From assembly GCA_910575445.1 (NCBI GenBank), contig CAJTFW010000002.1, positions 310,001-374,000 of the forward strand: a stretch of 64,000 bases of DNA, in the 5' to 3' direction. Below are positions 55,266 through 64,000 of the stretch, one piece after another; position 1 is the first letter of the stretch; every line of letters starts with the position of its first letter. The notes below the pieces were generated by a model. That model was not told the DNA's origin, searched no databases, and worked only from the letters and a program-made list of their open reading frames with translations. The translations under genes and the position numbers were made by a program. The DNA comes from Lachnospiraceae bacterium. GTDB lineage: Bacteria; Bacillota; Clostridia; Lachnospirales; Lachnospiraceae.

Positions 55266-56507
55266 ATGTATACGTTAGATGAGGTAAAGTTAGTTGACCC
55301 TGAGATTGCAAGTGCCATCGAGGATGAGATGGCAAGACAGAATAGCCATATTGAATTGATTGCATCGGAGAACTGGGTAAGCAAGGCGGTAATGGCTGCT
55401 ATGGGAAGCCCTTTGACAAATAAATATGCAGAAGGATATTCAGGCAAACGCTATTACGGCGGATGTGAATGTGTAGATGTAGTGGAAGATTTGGCCATCA
55501 AGCGTGCCAAAGAGGTGTTTGGGTGTGAGTATGTCAATGTGCAGCCTCATTCGGGCGCACAGGCGAATATGGCAGTCTTCTTTGCAATGTTAGAGCCAGG
55601 AGATAAAGTGCTTGGGATGAATCTGGCCCATGGAGGACACTTGTCTCATGGAAGTCCAGCCAATATGTCTGGAAAATATTTTGAAGTGTATCCTTATGGT
55701 GTCAACGATAAAGGATTTATCGACTATGAAGAAGTGCGCCGAATTGCATTAGAGTGCCGTCCTAAGCTGATTGTAGCAGGAGCGAGTGCTTATGCGCGCA
55801 CAATTGATTTTAAGAAGTTTCGGGAGATTGCAGATGAGGTGGGCGCATATCTGATGGTGGATATTGCTCATATTGCCGGTCTTGTGGCAGCAGGAGTGCA
55901 TCCAAGTCCAATTCCATATGCCCATGTGACCACGACTACGACACACAAGACGCTAAGAGGGCCTAGAGGCGGCATGATTATGTCAGATGCGAAGACGGCA
56001 GAGAAATTTAACTTTAATAAAGCAGTCTTTCCAGGAATCCAGGGCGGGCCTTTGATGCATGTGATTGCAGCAAAAGCAGTATGTTTAAAAGAGTGCCAGA
56101 CCAAAGAATATAAAGAGTATCAAAGCAATATTGTGAAAAATGCAAAGGCACTTTGTAAGGGACTTATGGACCGCGGGATTCAGATTGTATCTGGCGGAAC
56201 AGATAACCATCTGATGCTGATGGATTTGACAGGACTAGATGTGTCTGGAAAAGAGGCAGAGAATCTTTTAGACCTGGCTAATATTACAGCAAATAAAAAT
56301 ACCATTCCCAACGACCCAAGGTCGGCGTTTGTAACAAGTGGTGTAAGACTTGGAACGGCAGCTGTGACAAGCAGGGGATTAAAAGAAGAAGATATGGATA
56401 CAATTGCTGAGGCGATTGCGATGATGTTAAAAGAAGGAGAAGCAGCAGCGCCAAAAGCGAAGAAACTGATTCAAGGGTTGACAGAGAAATATCCGCTTTG
56501 CATGTAG
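55266..56507 (+). CDS. glyA: Serine hydroxymethyltransferase
   Basis: A 413-residue PLP enzyme that interconverts serine and glycine and charges tetrahydrofolate with one-carbon units. The PLP lysine is in [14 protein letters not shown] near residue 227. [14 protein letters not shown] near 32 and [15 protein letters not shown] near 58 are family signatures. Length is normal. An AGGAGGAAC site precedes ATG 55266. The gene is monocistronic by appearance. Confidence 0.97.
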   Translation: MYTLDEVKLVDPEIASAIEDEMARQNSHIELIASENWVSKAVMAAMGSPLTNKYAEGYSGKRYYGGCECVDVVEDLAIKRAKEVFGCEYVNVQPHSGAQANMAVFFAMLEPGDKVLGMNLAHGGHLSHGSPANMSGKYFEVYPYGVNDKGFIDYEEVRRIALECRPKLIVAGASAYARTIDFKKFREIADEVGAYLMVDIAHIAGLVAAGVHPSPIPYAHVTTTTTHKTLRGPRGGMIMSDAKTAEKFNFNKAVFPGIQGGPLMHVIAAKAVCLKECQTKEYKEYQSNIVKNAKALCKGLMDRGIQIVSGGTDNHLMLMDLTGLDVSGKEAENLLDLANITANKNTIPNDPRSAFVTSGVRLGTAAVTSRGLKEEDMDTIAEAIAMMLKEGEAAAPKAKKLIQGLTEKYPLCM

Positions 56508-56526
56508 AAGAAAGTGGTTACAAAGG

Positions 56527-56560
56527 AGCTGCCATAGTCTAAGACTGTGGCAGCTTCTCT
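56527..56560 (+). other. Strong hairpin downstream of glyA
   Basis: AGCTGCCATAGTC (56527-56539) pairs with GACTGTGGCAGCT (56543-56555) with one wobble and a three-base loop. What follows is TCTCTGAT and then a run of A, not T, so it is not a classical terminator on this strand. It may stabilise the 3' end of the mRNA. Confidence 0.5.
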
Positions 56561-56589
56561 GATAAAAAAATAATAATAAGGGGGATAAG

Positions 56590-56799
56590 ATGGGAGAGAT
56601 TTTAGAAGAGTTTATCAGTGGGTTTTGTCGAAGCAGCAATGAGACAAGAACCGTGGCCTGCGAGTATGAAAGACAGGAAGATGGAAGTCTTCGGATGACA
56701 GAGTTTGATTGCAACTATGAGAAATGTCCCAATAGTGCAGCTTGCCTGATATATAAAGAGGCACGAAAACGGGCAGACGGGAATTTGGAGTTGGATTAG
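56590..56799 (+). CDS. Small Cys-containing conserved hypothetical protein
   Basis: A 69-residue protein I do not recognise by function. It has four cysteines (Cys13, Cys24, Cys41, and Cys46/Cys52 in the CNYEKCPNSAACLIY segment), with a CX4CX5C arrangement that could bind metal or form disulfides. AAGGGGG precedes the ATG. It lies between glyA and the FtsW-family promoter. Similar tiny genes are common in Lachnospiraceae (impression, not checked). Confidence 0.7.
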   Translation: MGEILEEFISGFCRSSNETRTVACEYERQEDGSLRMTEFDCNYEKCPNSAACLIYKEARKRADGNLELD

Positions 56800-56819
56800 A
56801 GAGAAAAAGTGGTTTTTAA

Positions 56820-56848
56820 TTGCTATGGGCAGAATTATGGGATATAAT
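56820..56848 (+). promoter_or_regulatory. Promoter of the ftsW-like/ispG/polC unit
   Basis: TTGCTA (56820-56825), a 17-base spacer and TATAAT (56843-56848). Transcription would start near 56855, about 58 bases before the ATG. Confidence 0.75.
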
Positions 56849-56912
56849 AGAAAAATCAGTATAATATACCTAAGTTTTGATTGGATGTCTGTTAGGAGAG
56901 GATGGATATGAT

Positions 56913-58148
56913 ATGAAAAGGAAAAGAGAAAGTCTTTTTCAGTTTAGCCTTCGGGGACTGGATACCAATCTTTTGATTGTGCTGTTCTTTGTGATGGTGT
57001 TTGGGTTTATTATGATTTACAGCGCCAGTTACTATACAGCGGGACTTAGCAAAACGTACAATAATGATTCTATGTATTTATTGAAAAGCCAGATAATCTA
57101 CAGTCTTTTAGGTGTAGTGGCCATGCTTGTGGTATCTTGCATTAATTATCATTTTTGGAGTATTTTTGTTGTGCCAGGCTATCTGGTTTGTGTGGTATTG
57201 GTATTGCTTTTAAAAGTACCTTCGATTGCAGTTACGGTAAAAGGTGCGACAAGATGGCTTCGCTTTGGGTCACTGCAGTTTCAGGTGGCAGAACCAATCA
57301 AATTAATTATGATTGTTTTTTTGGCGACTTGGATTGTATTTGGACAGAGAAGACTTAGAAGTTGGGCTTCTATGTTTCGTATGATTTTACCTTCAGCGAT
57401 TATCTCTGCGATGATTTTAAAACTTAGTAACAATATGAGTACCGCAGCGATTCTTTTAGGAACCGCGGTCTTTATGATTTATGTGGTACACCCGGAGCAG
57501 TGGAAGTTCGTGTTGTGTGGGGTAGGTGTAGTGGCAGCAGTGGCAGGTGTATTGTATTATGTACAAAATCTGGATGCATCGCAGATGGAGAAGAATTTCC
57601 GTCTGGTTCGTATTCGGGCCTGGCTGATGCCGTATGAGTATGAGCAGGACAAGGCTTTTCAGTCGCTTCAGGGACTCTATGCGATTGGCTCTGGCGGACT
57701 GTGGGGGAAAGGACTTGGCAACAGTATCCAAAAGCTTGGCAAGATTCCAGAGCCATATAATGACTATATTTTTGCGATTATCTGTGAGGAGCTTGGAATC
57801 TTTGGCGCAGGACTGATTATCCTTTTGTTTGTCTATTTGCTGTACCGGATTTATACCATCTCTCAGACGGCGGAAGATTTGTTGGGGCGGATGCTTGCGA
57901 TTGGTGTATTTTCCCATATTGCGCTGCAAGTGATGCTGAATCTGATGGTGGTTACGGGGCTATTTCCAACAACGGGTGTTACGTTGCCCTTTTTCAGCTA
58001 TGGAGGAACCGCTACCGTATTTTTGTTAATCGAGATAGGGCTTGTCTTAAGTGTCAATAAATACAGTGTAAAGAAACGAAGTGAAATGGAAAGAAGAGGT
58101 GGCTATCATGTATCGCAATCATACCAGAGTCGTCAAAATTGGAGATAA
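56913..58148 (+). CDS. FtsW/RodA/SpoVE family SEDS glycosyltransferase
   Basis: A 411-residue polytopic membrane protein (PF01098) with about ten helices. SEDS proteins polymerise lipid II into glycan strands with a partner class [16 protein letters not shown] near residue 37, the [21 protein letters not shown] segment (in parts) near 110 and [17 protein letters not shown] near 365 are diagnostic. Whether it serves division, elongation or sporulation is not decided by sequence, and no PBP gene is adjacent. ATG 56913 has only a weak site; the frame extends to TTG 56877. It overlaps ispG by 41 bases. Confidence 0.9.
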   Translation: MKRKRESLFQFSLRGLDTNLLIVLFFVMVFGFIMIYSASYYTAGLSKTYNNDSMYLLKSQIIYSLLGVVAMLVVSCINYHFWSIFVVPGYLVCVVLVLLLKVPSIAVTVKGATRWLRFGSLQFQVAEPIKLIMIVFLATWIVFGQRRLRSWASMFRMILPSAIISAMILKLSNNMSTAAILLGTAVFMIYVVHPEQWKFVLCGVGVVAAVAGVLYYVQNLDASQMEKNFRLVRIRAWLMPYEYEQDKAFQSLQGLYAIGSGGLWGKGLGNSIQKLGKIPEPYNDYIFAIICEELGIFGAGLIILLFVYLLYRIYTISQTAEDLLGRMLAIGVFSHIALQVMLNLMVVTGLFPTTGVTLPFFSYGGTATVFLLIEIGLVLSVNKYSVKKRSEMERRGGYHVSQSYQSRQNWR

Positions 58149-59166
58149 GGAGATTGGAGGAGGAAATCCTGTCTTAATCCAGTCTATGACCAATACAAGA
58201 ACAGAGGATGTAGAGGCGACGGTTGCGCAGATTCAGAGGCTTACAAAGGCCGGCTGTGAGATTGTTCGCTGTACAGTGCCTACGATGGAGGCAGCAGAGG
58301 CACTTCGCGAGATTAAAAAGCAGATATCGATTCCACTGGTAGCAGATATTCATTTTGACTATCGTATGGCGATTGCTGCCATGGAGTGCGGAGCAGATAA
58401 GATTCGTATCAATCCAGGCAATATCGGAAGCTTAGAGCGGATTCAGGCAGTGGTTGACACCGCAAAAGAGCGGGGGATTCCGATTCGGGTAGGGGTCAAC
58501 AGCGGCTCTTTAGAAAAGGAATTGCTTGAGAAATATCATGGCGTAACCGCAGAAGGGATTGTAGAGAGTGCACTTGATAAAGTCAAGATTATCGAGGACT
58601 TAGGCTATCAGAATCTGGTGATTAGTATTAAATCTTCAGATGTAATGATGTGTGCAAAGGCTCATGAATTGATTGCAGATAAGACCGATTATCCGCTTCA
58701 TGTAGGGATTACAGAAGCCGGGACGCTGTTTTCTGGAAATATCAAGTCGGCAGTGGGGCTTGGCATTATCTTAAGTCAGGGCATTGGGGATACGATTCGC
58801 GTCTCTCTAACGGGAGACCCTGTGGAGGAGATAAAGTCTGCCAAATTGATTTTAAAGACCTTGGGACTTCGAAAAGGCGGTATTGAAGTGGTGTCCTGTC
58901 CGACTTGCGGGCGTACAAAGATTGATTTAATCGGTCTTGCCAATCAGGTAGAGACGATGGTGGCAGAATATCCGCTGGATATCAAAGTGGCAGTGATGGG
59001 TTGTGTGGTAAATGGTCCCGGAGAGGCAAAAGAAGCAGATATTGGTATCGCTGGTGGCGTCGGTGAAGGACTTCTGATTAAGCATGGTGAGATTGTGAAA
59101 AAATTACCAGAAGAGGAGCTGTTGTCGGCGCTTCGTTATGAGTTGGAGAACTGGAAGCATGAATGA
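58108..59166 (+). CDS. ispG: 4-hydroxy-3-methylbut-2-enyl diphosphate synthase
   Basis: A 352-residue iron-sulfur enzyme of the MEP pathway, converting MEcPP to HMBPP. The TIM-barrel start [21 protein letters not shown] is typical; the 4Fe-4S ligands are the cysteines of SCPTCGRT near residue 265 and of [11 protein letters not shown] near 300, plus the terminal-domain Glu. ATG 58108 has AGAGGTGG five bases upstream, inside the preceding gene. It overlaps polC by eight bases, the usual clostridial ispG-polC pair. Confidence 0.96.
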   Translation: MYRNHTRVVKIGDKEIGGGNPVLIQSMTNTRTEDVEATVAQIQRLTKAGCEIVRCTVPTMEAAEALREIKKQISIPLVADIHFDYRMAIAAMECGADKIRINPGNIGSLERIQAVVDTAKERGIPIRVGVNSGSLEKELLEKYHGVTAEGIVESALDKVKIIEDLGYQNLVISIKSSDVMMCAKAHELIADKTDYPLHVGITEAGTLFSGNIKSAVGLGIILSQGIGDTIRVSLTGDPVEEIKSAKLILKTLGLRKGGIEVVSCPTCGRTKIDLIGLANQVETMVAEYPLDIKVAVMGCVVNGPGEAKEADIGIAGGVGEGLLIKHGEIVKKLPEEELLSALRYELENWKHE

Positions 59167-62100
59167 AAAATCCTTTTTGGAAGTGTTTGATACCTTAGAA
59201 TTGGACGAGAAGATACGTGGGCTTTTAGAGCAAGTAGTTGTAACAAAGGTATCTACCAACCGAAAACAAGATGTGTTTCGCATCTATATTACGAGTAAAA
59301 AGCTGATTGCCAAAAATCAGCTTTTTCAGTTGGCAAAACAGATACAGCGTCAAATCTTCGGGTATCGAAAGGTACAGGTCTATATCTTGGAGACCTTTCG
59401 TCTCTCAGACCAGTATACCCCTGCGAAATTGTGGGACATCTATGAGGAAAGTGTCTTGACAGAGCTTGAGCGGTACAGTCCTTATAAAAGAAGCCTGATG
59501 AAGCAAGCCCAGATGACATTTCCAGATGAGCATACCATTACGGTGGAAGTATCAGATAAGATATATGATAAAGAGGCAGTGGATGATTTGCTTCGTATCT
59601 TAGACAGAGTATTTAATGAACGATGCGGCTTTCGGGTAAAGGTGGATGTCAAATATCTAGACCTTGGCGGCAAAGGAAATATGGAAAAAAGCGAAGCGAA
59701 GATGCGACAGAAAATCAGCTTTTTAACCGAGAGTTTAAAGAAAGAGCAGGCTCTAAAACAGAACGTAAGTTCGGAAGAAAAAGAGAAAAAGAAAAAAGAG
59801 AATCCTTCTGAGAAAAAGGAGACTTACAGTAAAAATAAAAATATCAGTGTTCGCAGAAGTGACAACCCGGAAGTTCTCTATGGAAGAGACTTTGACGATG
59901 AACCAATAACGCTAGACCAGGTGGTAGAAGAGATGGGCGAAGTGACGTTTCGCGGGAAGATTCTAAGCCGGGAAGAGCGGGAGATTCGCGGTGAACGCAC
60001 GATTATTACACTGACAATTACAGATTTTACCGACAGTATCCATGTGAAAATGTTCACAAAAAATGAGATGCTAGAAGGACTAAAGGGATGTCTAAATGCA
60101 GGAGACTTTGTAAAGGTCAAAGGTCTTACTGCTCTAGACCGCTTTGACCATGAATTGACCGTCAGTTCAGTCGTTGGTATTAAAAGGACTGCGGATTTTA
60201 CCACGTCTCGTATGGACTATGCATATAAAAAGCGGGTTGAATTGCACTGTCATACCAAGATGAGCGATATGGACGGGGTGACCGATGCTTCTGCCTTGTT
60301 AAAGCGCGCCAGAGCCTGGGGGATGCCAGCGCTTGCCATTACGGACCATGGCTGTGTACAGGCATTTACAGAGGCTAGTCATACGGTCTCTAAGGATGAG
60401 GACTTTAAAGTTATCTACGGTGTGGAAGGTTATCTGGTGGATGATTTAAAAGAAGTGGTGGAAAACTCCAAAGGGCAGAGCCTTGATGATGCCTATGTGG
60501 TCTTTGACTTAGAGACAACCGGGCTTAGTGCAGTACATAATCAGATTATCGAGATTGGCGCAGTCAAGGTGGAGCAGGGAAAGATTCGTGAGCGTTTTAG
60601 CACCTTTGTCAATCCAAGAGTGCCAATTCCCTTTGAGATTGAGCAGCTGACAGGTATCAGCGATGAGATGGTACTTAACGCGCCGGTTATCGAAGATATT
60701 TTGCCTGATTTTTTAAAGTTCTGCGAAGGATGTGTATTGATTGCACACAATGCTTCTTTTGATGCAGGATTTATTGAGGAGAACTGTAAAAGACAGGGAA
60801 TCGCGACGGACTTTACGGTGGGAGATACGGTCTCGATGGCGCGAATCCTTTTGCCGACACTAAGTAAATTTAAGTTAGCCCATGTGGCAAAGGCGCTGCA
60901 GATTCCACTGGAAAATCATCACCGGGCGGTGGACGATGCAGCGTGTACCGCGGAGATATTTTTAAAATTTATTGAGATGCTAAAGGCAAGGGATATCACG
61001 GATTTGGATGCCCTGAATCAGATGGGAATGGCCAATGTGGCAGCAATTAAGAAGATGCCAACCTACCATATTATTATCTTGGCTAAAAATGATATTGGGC
61101 GCGTCAATCTCTATCGCTTAGTTTCCCTGTCACATCTTGATTATTTTGCAAGGCGGCCAAGGATTCCAAGAAGTGAACTTATCAAATACCGGGAAGGGCT
61201 GATTATTGGCTCTGCCTGCGAGGCAGGGGAGTTGTACCAGGCGATTCTTCGAGGAGCGCCAAGACAGGATATTGCACGAATTGTAGAGTTTTATGACTAT
61301 CTGGAGATTCAGCCTTTGGGGAATAATGCTTTTATGCTGCGGGATGAGAAAAACCCCGTAAATTCCGAGGAGGATTTACAAGAAAATGTTCGCAGGATTA
61401 TTCGCCTGGGGGAGGAATTTAATAAGCCGGTTGTCGCCACCTGTGATGTACATTTTATGGACCCGGAAGATGAAATCTACAGGCGGATTATTATGGCTGG
61501 CAAAGGCTTTGCGGATGCAGATAACCAGGCGCCGCTCTACCTTCGTACTACGGAAGAGATGCTTGCGGAATTTGCATTTTTAGGAAGTGAAAAGGCTGAA
61601 GAAGTCGTAATTGAAAATACCAATAAAATCGCCAATATGTGTGAGCATCTCTCTCCTGTGCGCCCGGATAAATGCCCACCGATTATCCCGGATTCTGATA
61701 AGATTCTGCGAGAAATCTGCTACCAAAAGGCATGGGAAATCTATGGAGAAAATTTGCCGGAAGTTGTGACAGAGCGACTGGAGCGGGAGCTAAAATCCAT
61801 TATTGGCAATGGCTTTGCGGTAATGTATATTATTGCGCAAAAGCTGGTGTGGAAATCCAATGATGACGGTTATCTGGTGGGCTCTAGAGGCTCTGTCGGT
61901 TCTTCCTTTGTAGCGACAATGGCGGGAATTACCGAAGTCAATCCATTAAGTCCACACTATATCTGCCCACATTGTCATTACAGCGACTTTGACTCTGAAG
62001 AGGTAAAAAAATACGCAGGAATGGCAGGCTGCGATATGCCGGATAAAGACTGTCCAAAGTGTGGCACCAAGCTTCAAAAAGAAGGATTTGATATTCCTTT

Positions 62101-63568
62101 TGAGACGTTCTTAGGATTTAAAGGAAATAAAGAGCCGGATATAGACCTGAATTTCTCCGGTGATTATCAGTCAAAGGCACATAAATATACTGAGGTTATC
62201 TTTGGCGCCGGTCAGACATATCGAGCCGGAACAATAGGAACACTTGCAGATAAAACAGCGTTTGGTTATGTAAAAAAATACTATGAAGAGCGTGGAAGCA
62301 GCAAGAGAAACTGTGAGATTGACAGAATTGTACTTGGCTGTACCGGGATACGAAGAACCACCGGACAGCATCCTGGCGGAATTATCGTATTGCCACTTGG
62401 GGAGACTATTTATTCTTTTACCCCAGTACAACATCCGGCTAACGATATGACCACAGATATTGTGACTACCCATTTTGACTATCACTCGATTGACCACAAC
62501 CTGTTAAAGCTTGATATTCTGGGGCATGATGATCCAACGATGATTCGTATGCTAGAGGACTTAACCGGAATCAATGCCACAAAGATTCCGTTAGATGACC
62601 CGGAAGTGATGTCACTGTTTCAAAATACCAATGCACTGAAGATCAAGCCAGAGGATATTGGCGGCACCAAGCTTGGCTCGCTTGGCATCCCGGAGTTTGG
62701 CACGGAATTTGCGATGCAGATGCTTCTTGATACACATCCTACGCACTTTTCCGACCTGGTGCGAATTGCCGGGCTTGCACATGGAACGGATGTATGGCTT
62801 GGTAATGCGCAGACTTTAATCCAGGAAGGAAAAGCAACAATTTCCACAGCTATCTGTACCAGAGATGATATTATGGTCTACCTTATTGGTATGGGGATGG
62901 ACAGTGAGCAGTCCTTTACGATTATGGAGAGCGTCAGAAAGGGTAAAGGACTAAAGCCGGAGTGGGAGGAGGCAATGCGAAAACACCAGGTACCAGAGTG
63001 GTATATCTGGTCCTGCAAAAAGATTAAATATATGTTCCCCAAGGCCCATGCAGCAGCCTATGTGATGATGGCCTGGAGGATTGCCTATTGTAAGATTAAC
63101 TATCCACTTGCGTATTATGCGGCTTATTTTAGTATCCGTGCATCAGCCTTTGACTATGAGATTATGTGTCAGGGGCGGGAGCGACTCGAATACTATATGG
63201 CAGATTATCGCAAAAGAAGCGATACGTTATCTAAAAAAGAACAAGATACCTTAAAGGATATGAAGAGCGTACAGGAGATGTATGCGCGGGGCTTTGAGTT
63301 TCTAAAGGTGGATATCTACCGGGCGGAGGCACATAAGTTTCAGATTATAGACGGAAAACTGATGCCAGCCTTATCTACGATTGAGGGATTAGGAGATAAG
63401 GCGGCGGATATGCTGGTGGAAGCAGCAGCTCAGGGGCCATTTTTATCCAGAGATGATTTGCGCCAGCGCAGTAAGCTGAGTAAGACGGTTATCGACCTGA
63501 TGGGAGACTTGGGACTTTTAGAAGGACTTCCAGAGTCCAATCAGCTGTCGCTGTTTGATTTCTCATAG
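59159..63568 (+). CDS. polC: DNA polymerase III PolC-type alpha subunit
   Basis: A 1469-residue replicative polymerase of low-GC Gram-positives with its own proofreading. In order: N-terminal domains, a Lys/Glu-rich linker (about 190-240), an OB fold, a PHP domain ([11 protein letters not shown] near 362), the DEDDh exonuclease inserted in PHP (FDLETTG near 447, HRAVDD near 590), then the palm with [12 protein letters not shown] near 990 and [14 protein letters not shown], a zinc-binding cysteine set (CPHCHYSDF and CPKCG) and the C-terminal tail ending LSLFDFS. ATG 59159 lies at the end of ispG. Confidence 0.97.
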   Translation: MNEKSFLEVFDTLELDEKIRGLLEQVVVTKVSTNRKQDVFRIYITSKKLIAKNQLFQLAKQIQRQIFGYRKVQVYILETFRLSDQYTPAKLWDIYEESVLTELERYSPYKRSLMKQAQMTFPDEHTITVEVSDKIYDKEAVDDLLRILDRVFNERCGFRVKVDVKYLDLGGKGNMEKSEAKMRQKISFLTESLKKEQALKQNVSSEEKEKKKKENPSEKKETYSKNKNISVRRSDNPEVLYGRDFDDEPITLDQVVEEMGEVTFRGKILSREEREIRGERTIITLTITDFTDSIHVKMFTKNEMLEGLKGCLNAGDFVKVKGLTALDRFDHELTVSSVVGIKRTADFTTSRMDYAYKKRVELHCHTKMSDMDGVTDASALLKRARAWGMPALAITDHGCVQAFTEASHTVSKDEDFKVIYGVEGYLVDDLKEVVENSKGQSLDDAYVVFDLETTGLSAVHNQIIEIGAVKVEQGKIRERFSTFVNPRVPIPFEIEQLTGISDEMVLNAPVIEDILPDFLKFCEGCVLIAHNASFDAGFIEENCKRQGIATDFTVGDTVSMARILLPTLSKFKLAHVAKALQIPLENHHRAVDDAACTAEIFLKFIEMLKARDITDLDALNQMGMANVAAIKKMPTYHIIILAKNDIGRVNLYRLVSLSHLDYFARRPRIPRSELIKYREGLIIGSACEAGELYQAILRGAPRQDIARIVEFYDYLEIQPLGNNAFMLRDEKNPVNSEEDLQENVRRIIRLGEEFNKPVVATCDVHFMDPEDEIYRRIIMAGKGFADADNQAPLYLRTTEEMLAEFAFLGSEKAEEVVIENTNKIANMCEHLSPVRPDKCPPIIPDSDKILREICYQKAWEIYGENLPEVVTERLERELKSIIGNGFAVMYIIAQKLVWKSNDDGYLVGSRGSVGSSFVATMAGITEVNPLSPHYICPHCHYSDFDSEEVKKYAGMAGCDMPDKDCPKCGTKLQKEGFDIPFETFLGFKGNKEPDIDLNFSGDYQSKAHKYTEVIFGAGQTYRAGTIGTLADKTAFGYVKKYYEERGSSKRNCEIDRIVLGCTGIRRTTGQHPGGIIVLPLGETIYSFTPVQHPANDMTTDIVTTHFDYHSIDHNLLKLDILGHDDPTMIRMLEDLTGINATKIPLDDPEVMSLFQNTNALKIKPEDIGGTKLGSLGIPEFGTEFAMQMLLDTHPTHFSDLVRIAGLAHGTDVWLGNAQTLIQEGKATISTAICTRDDIMVYLIGMGMDSEQSFTIMESVRKGKGLKPEWEEAMRKHQVPEWYIWSCKKIKYMFPKAHAAAYVMMAWRIAYCKINYPLAYYAAYFSIRASAFDYEIMCQGRERLEYYMADYRKRSDTLSKKEQDTLKDMKSVQEMYARGFEFLKVDIYRAEAHKFQIIDGKLMPALSTIEGLGDKAADMLVEAAAQGPFLSRDDLRQRSKLSKTVIDLMGDLGLLEGLPESNQLSLFDFS

Positions 63569-63594
63569 GAGCAGACAGCGAGGGAGAATGTGTT

Positions 63595-64000
63595 ATGAAT
63601 AAAAAAATACGATGGGAGAAACTGGCAGTCTATGGTCTGGTAGCACTGTTTGCGCTACTAACCTGTCTTTGGATGCCAGTAAATTACAATGTAAATGATG
63701 ATGTAGAGCTAGAGGGAATCCTAAGCGGGATGTACACCGGAAGCCCTGATGGACATGCTATCTATATCCAGGCAATTCTGGCATATCCACTGTCCTGGCT
63801 CTATCAATGGCTGCCAATGCTTAACTGGTATGGAATCTTGCTATGTGTGTTACAGTGGATGGGACTTGGCTTGCTTATGGAGCGGGTGTGGGAGCGCTTG
63901 GATAAGAAGAAGTCCTGTATGCTTGTGATTGCCATTATACTTCTGATATTTTTTATTGCTGTATGGGAGAACTATGTCAGCATTACCTATACAACAACAG
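63595..64000 (+). CDS. Integral membrane protein, N-terminal part
   Basis: The frame opens at ATG 63595 with AGGGAG eight bases upstream and runs off the right edge, giving 135 residues. There is a membrane segment at residues 10-27, then a loop with NYNVNDDVELEGILSGMY, and further helices at about 65-80, 85-98 and 112-127. The Asp-rich loop after the first helix recalls GT-C type glycosyltransferases and DUF6056-like proteins, but this is only a suggestion. It follows polC by 26 bases. Confidence 0.75.
   Translation, partial: MNKKIRWEKLAVYGLVALFALLTCLWMPVNYNVNDDVELEGILSGMYTGSPDGHAIYIQAILAYPLSWLYQWLPMLNWYGILLCVLQWMGLGLLMERVWERLDKKKSCMLVIAIILLIFFIAVWENYVSITYTTT

Overview
The window looks like a chromosome segment from a Gram-positive, endospore-forming anaerobe of the Clostridia, most likely Lachnospiraceae (inference). 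The evidence is the Firmicutes-type block asp23-nusB-xseA-xseB-ispA-dxs-tlyA-nadK-argR-recN-spoIVB, a PolC-type replicative polymerase, strong AGGAGG-like ribosome binding sites, lipoprotein-type ABC binding proteins and sporulation genes (spoIVB, a pdaA-like deacetylase). No rRNA or tRNA gene and no transposase or integrase was recognised.

Layout. 1-7475: a tellurite/stress (Ter) cluster with three TerD-family proteins, a calcium-type P-type ATPase, a HAD phosphatase and a glycogen debranching enzyme. 7532-9178: prfC with its own promoter. 9289-19378: the conserved housekeeping block, ending in spoIVB. 19349-32385: an apparent 13-kb island bounded by a 23-bp direct repeat. The left copy is the last codons of spoIVB. 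The right copy encodes an alternative SpoIVB C-terminus followed by a terminator. The island carries a sensory-rhodopsin-transducer (ASRT) family gene divergent from a sugar operon: DUF4867 protein, LacI regulator, L-rhamnose isomerase, aldo/keto reductase, ribose-type ABC transporter and an L-xylulose-kinase-like FGGY kinase. It ends with an AlbA_2/HATPase regulator gene that has an in-frame stop codon. 32466-43043: a complete type I-E CRISPR-Cas locus (cas3, cse1, cse2, cas7, cas5, cas6e, cas1, cas2 fused to a DnaQ-like exonuclease) followed by an array of 24 repeats that decays at its far end. 43144-50235: a cytidylate-kinase-like gene, a polar amino acid ABC transporter, an XRE regulator, a pentapeptide-repeat protein and a TrpXYZ-like ABC transporter. 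50328-55047: a polysaccharide deacetylase lipoprotein, a patatin-like lipase, a PD-(D/E)XK nuclease/XPD-like helicase fusion and a DUF1294 membrane protein. 55266-64000: glyA, a small Cys-rich protein, an FtsW/RodA/SpoVE-family protein, ispG, polC and the start of a membrane protein.

How the genes may work together. The island encodes uptake, isomerisation and phosphorylation of a sugar but no rhamnulose-1-phosphate aldolase. With a LyxK-like kinase this fits L-lyxose -> L-xylulose -> L-xylulose 5-phosphate better than classical L-rhamnose breakdown (inference). The CRISPR locus has all genes needed for adaptation, processing and interference. The housekeeping block supplies transcription antitermination, DNA repair, isoprenoid precursors (dxs, ispA, ispG), NADP and arginine regulation.
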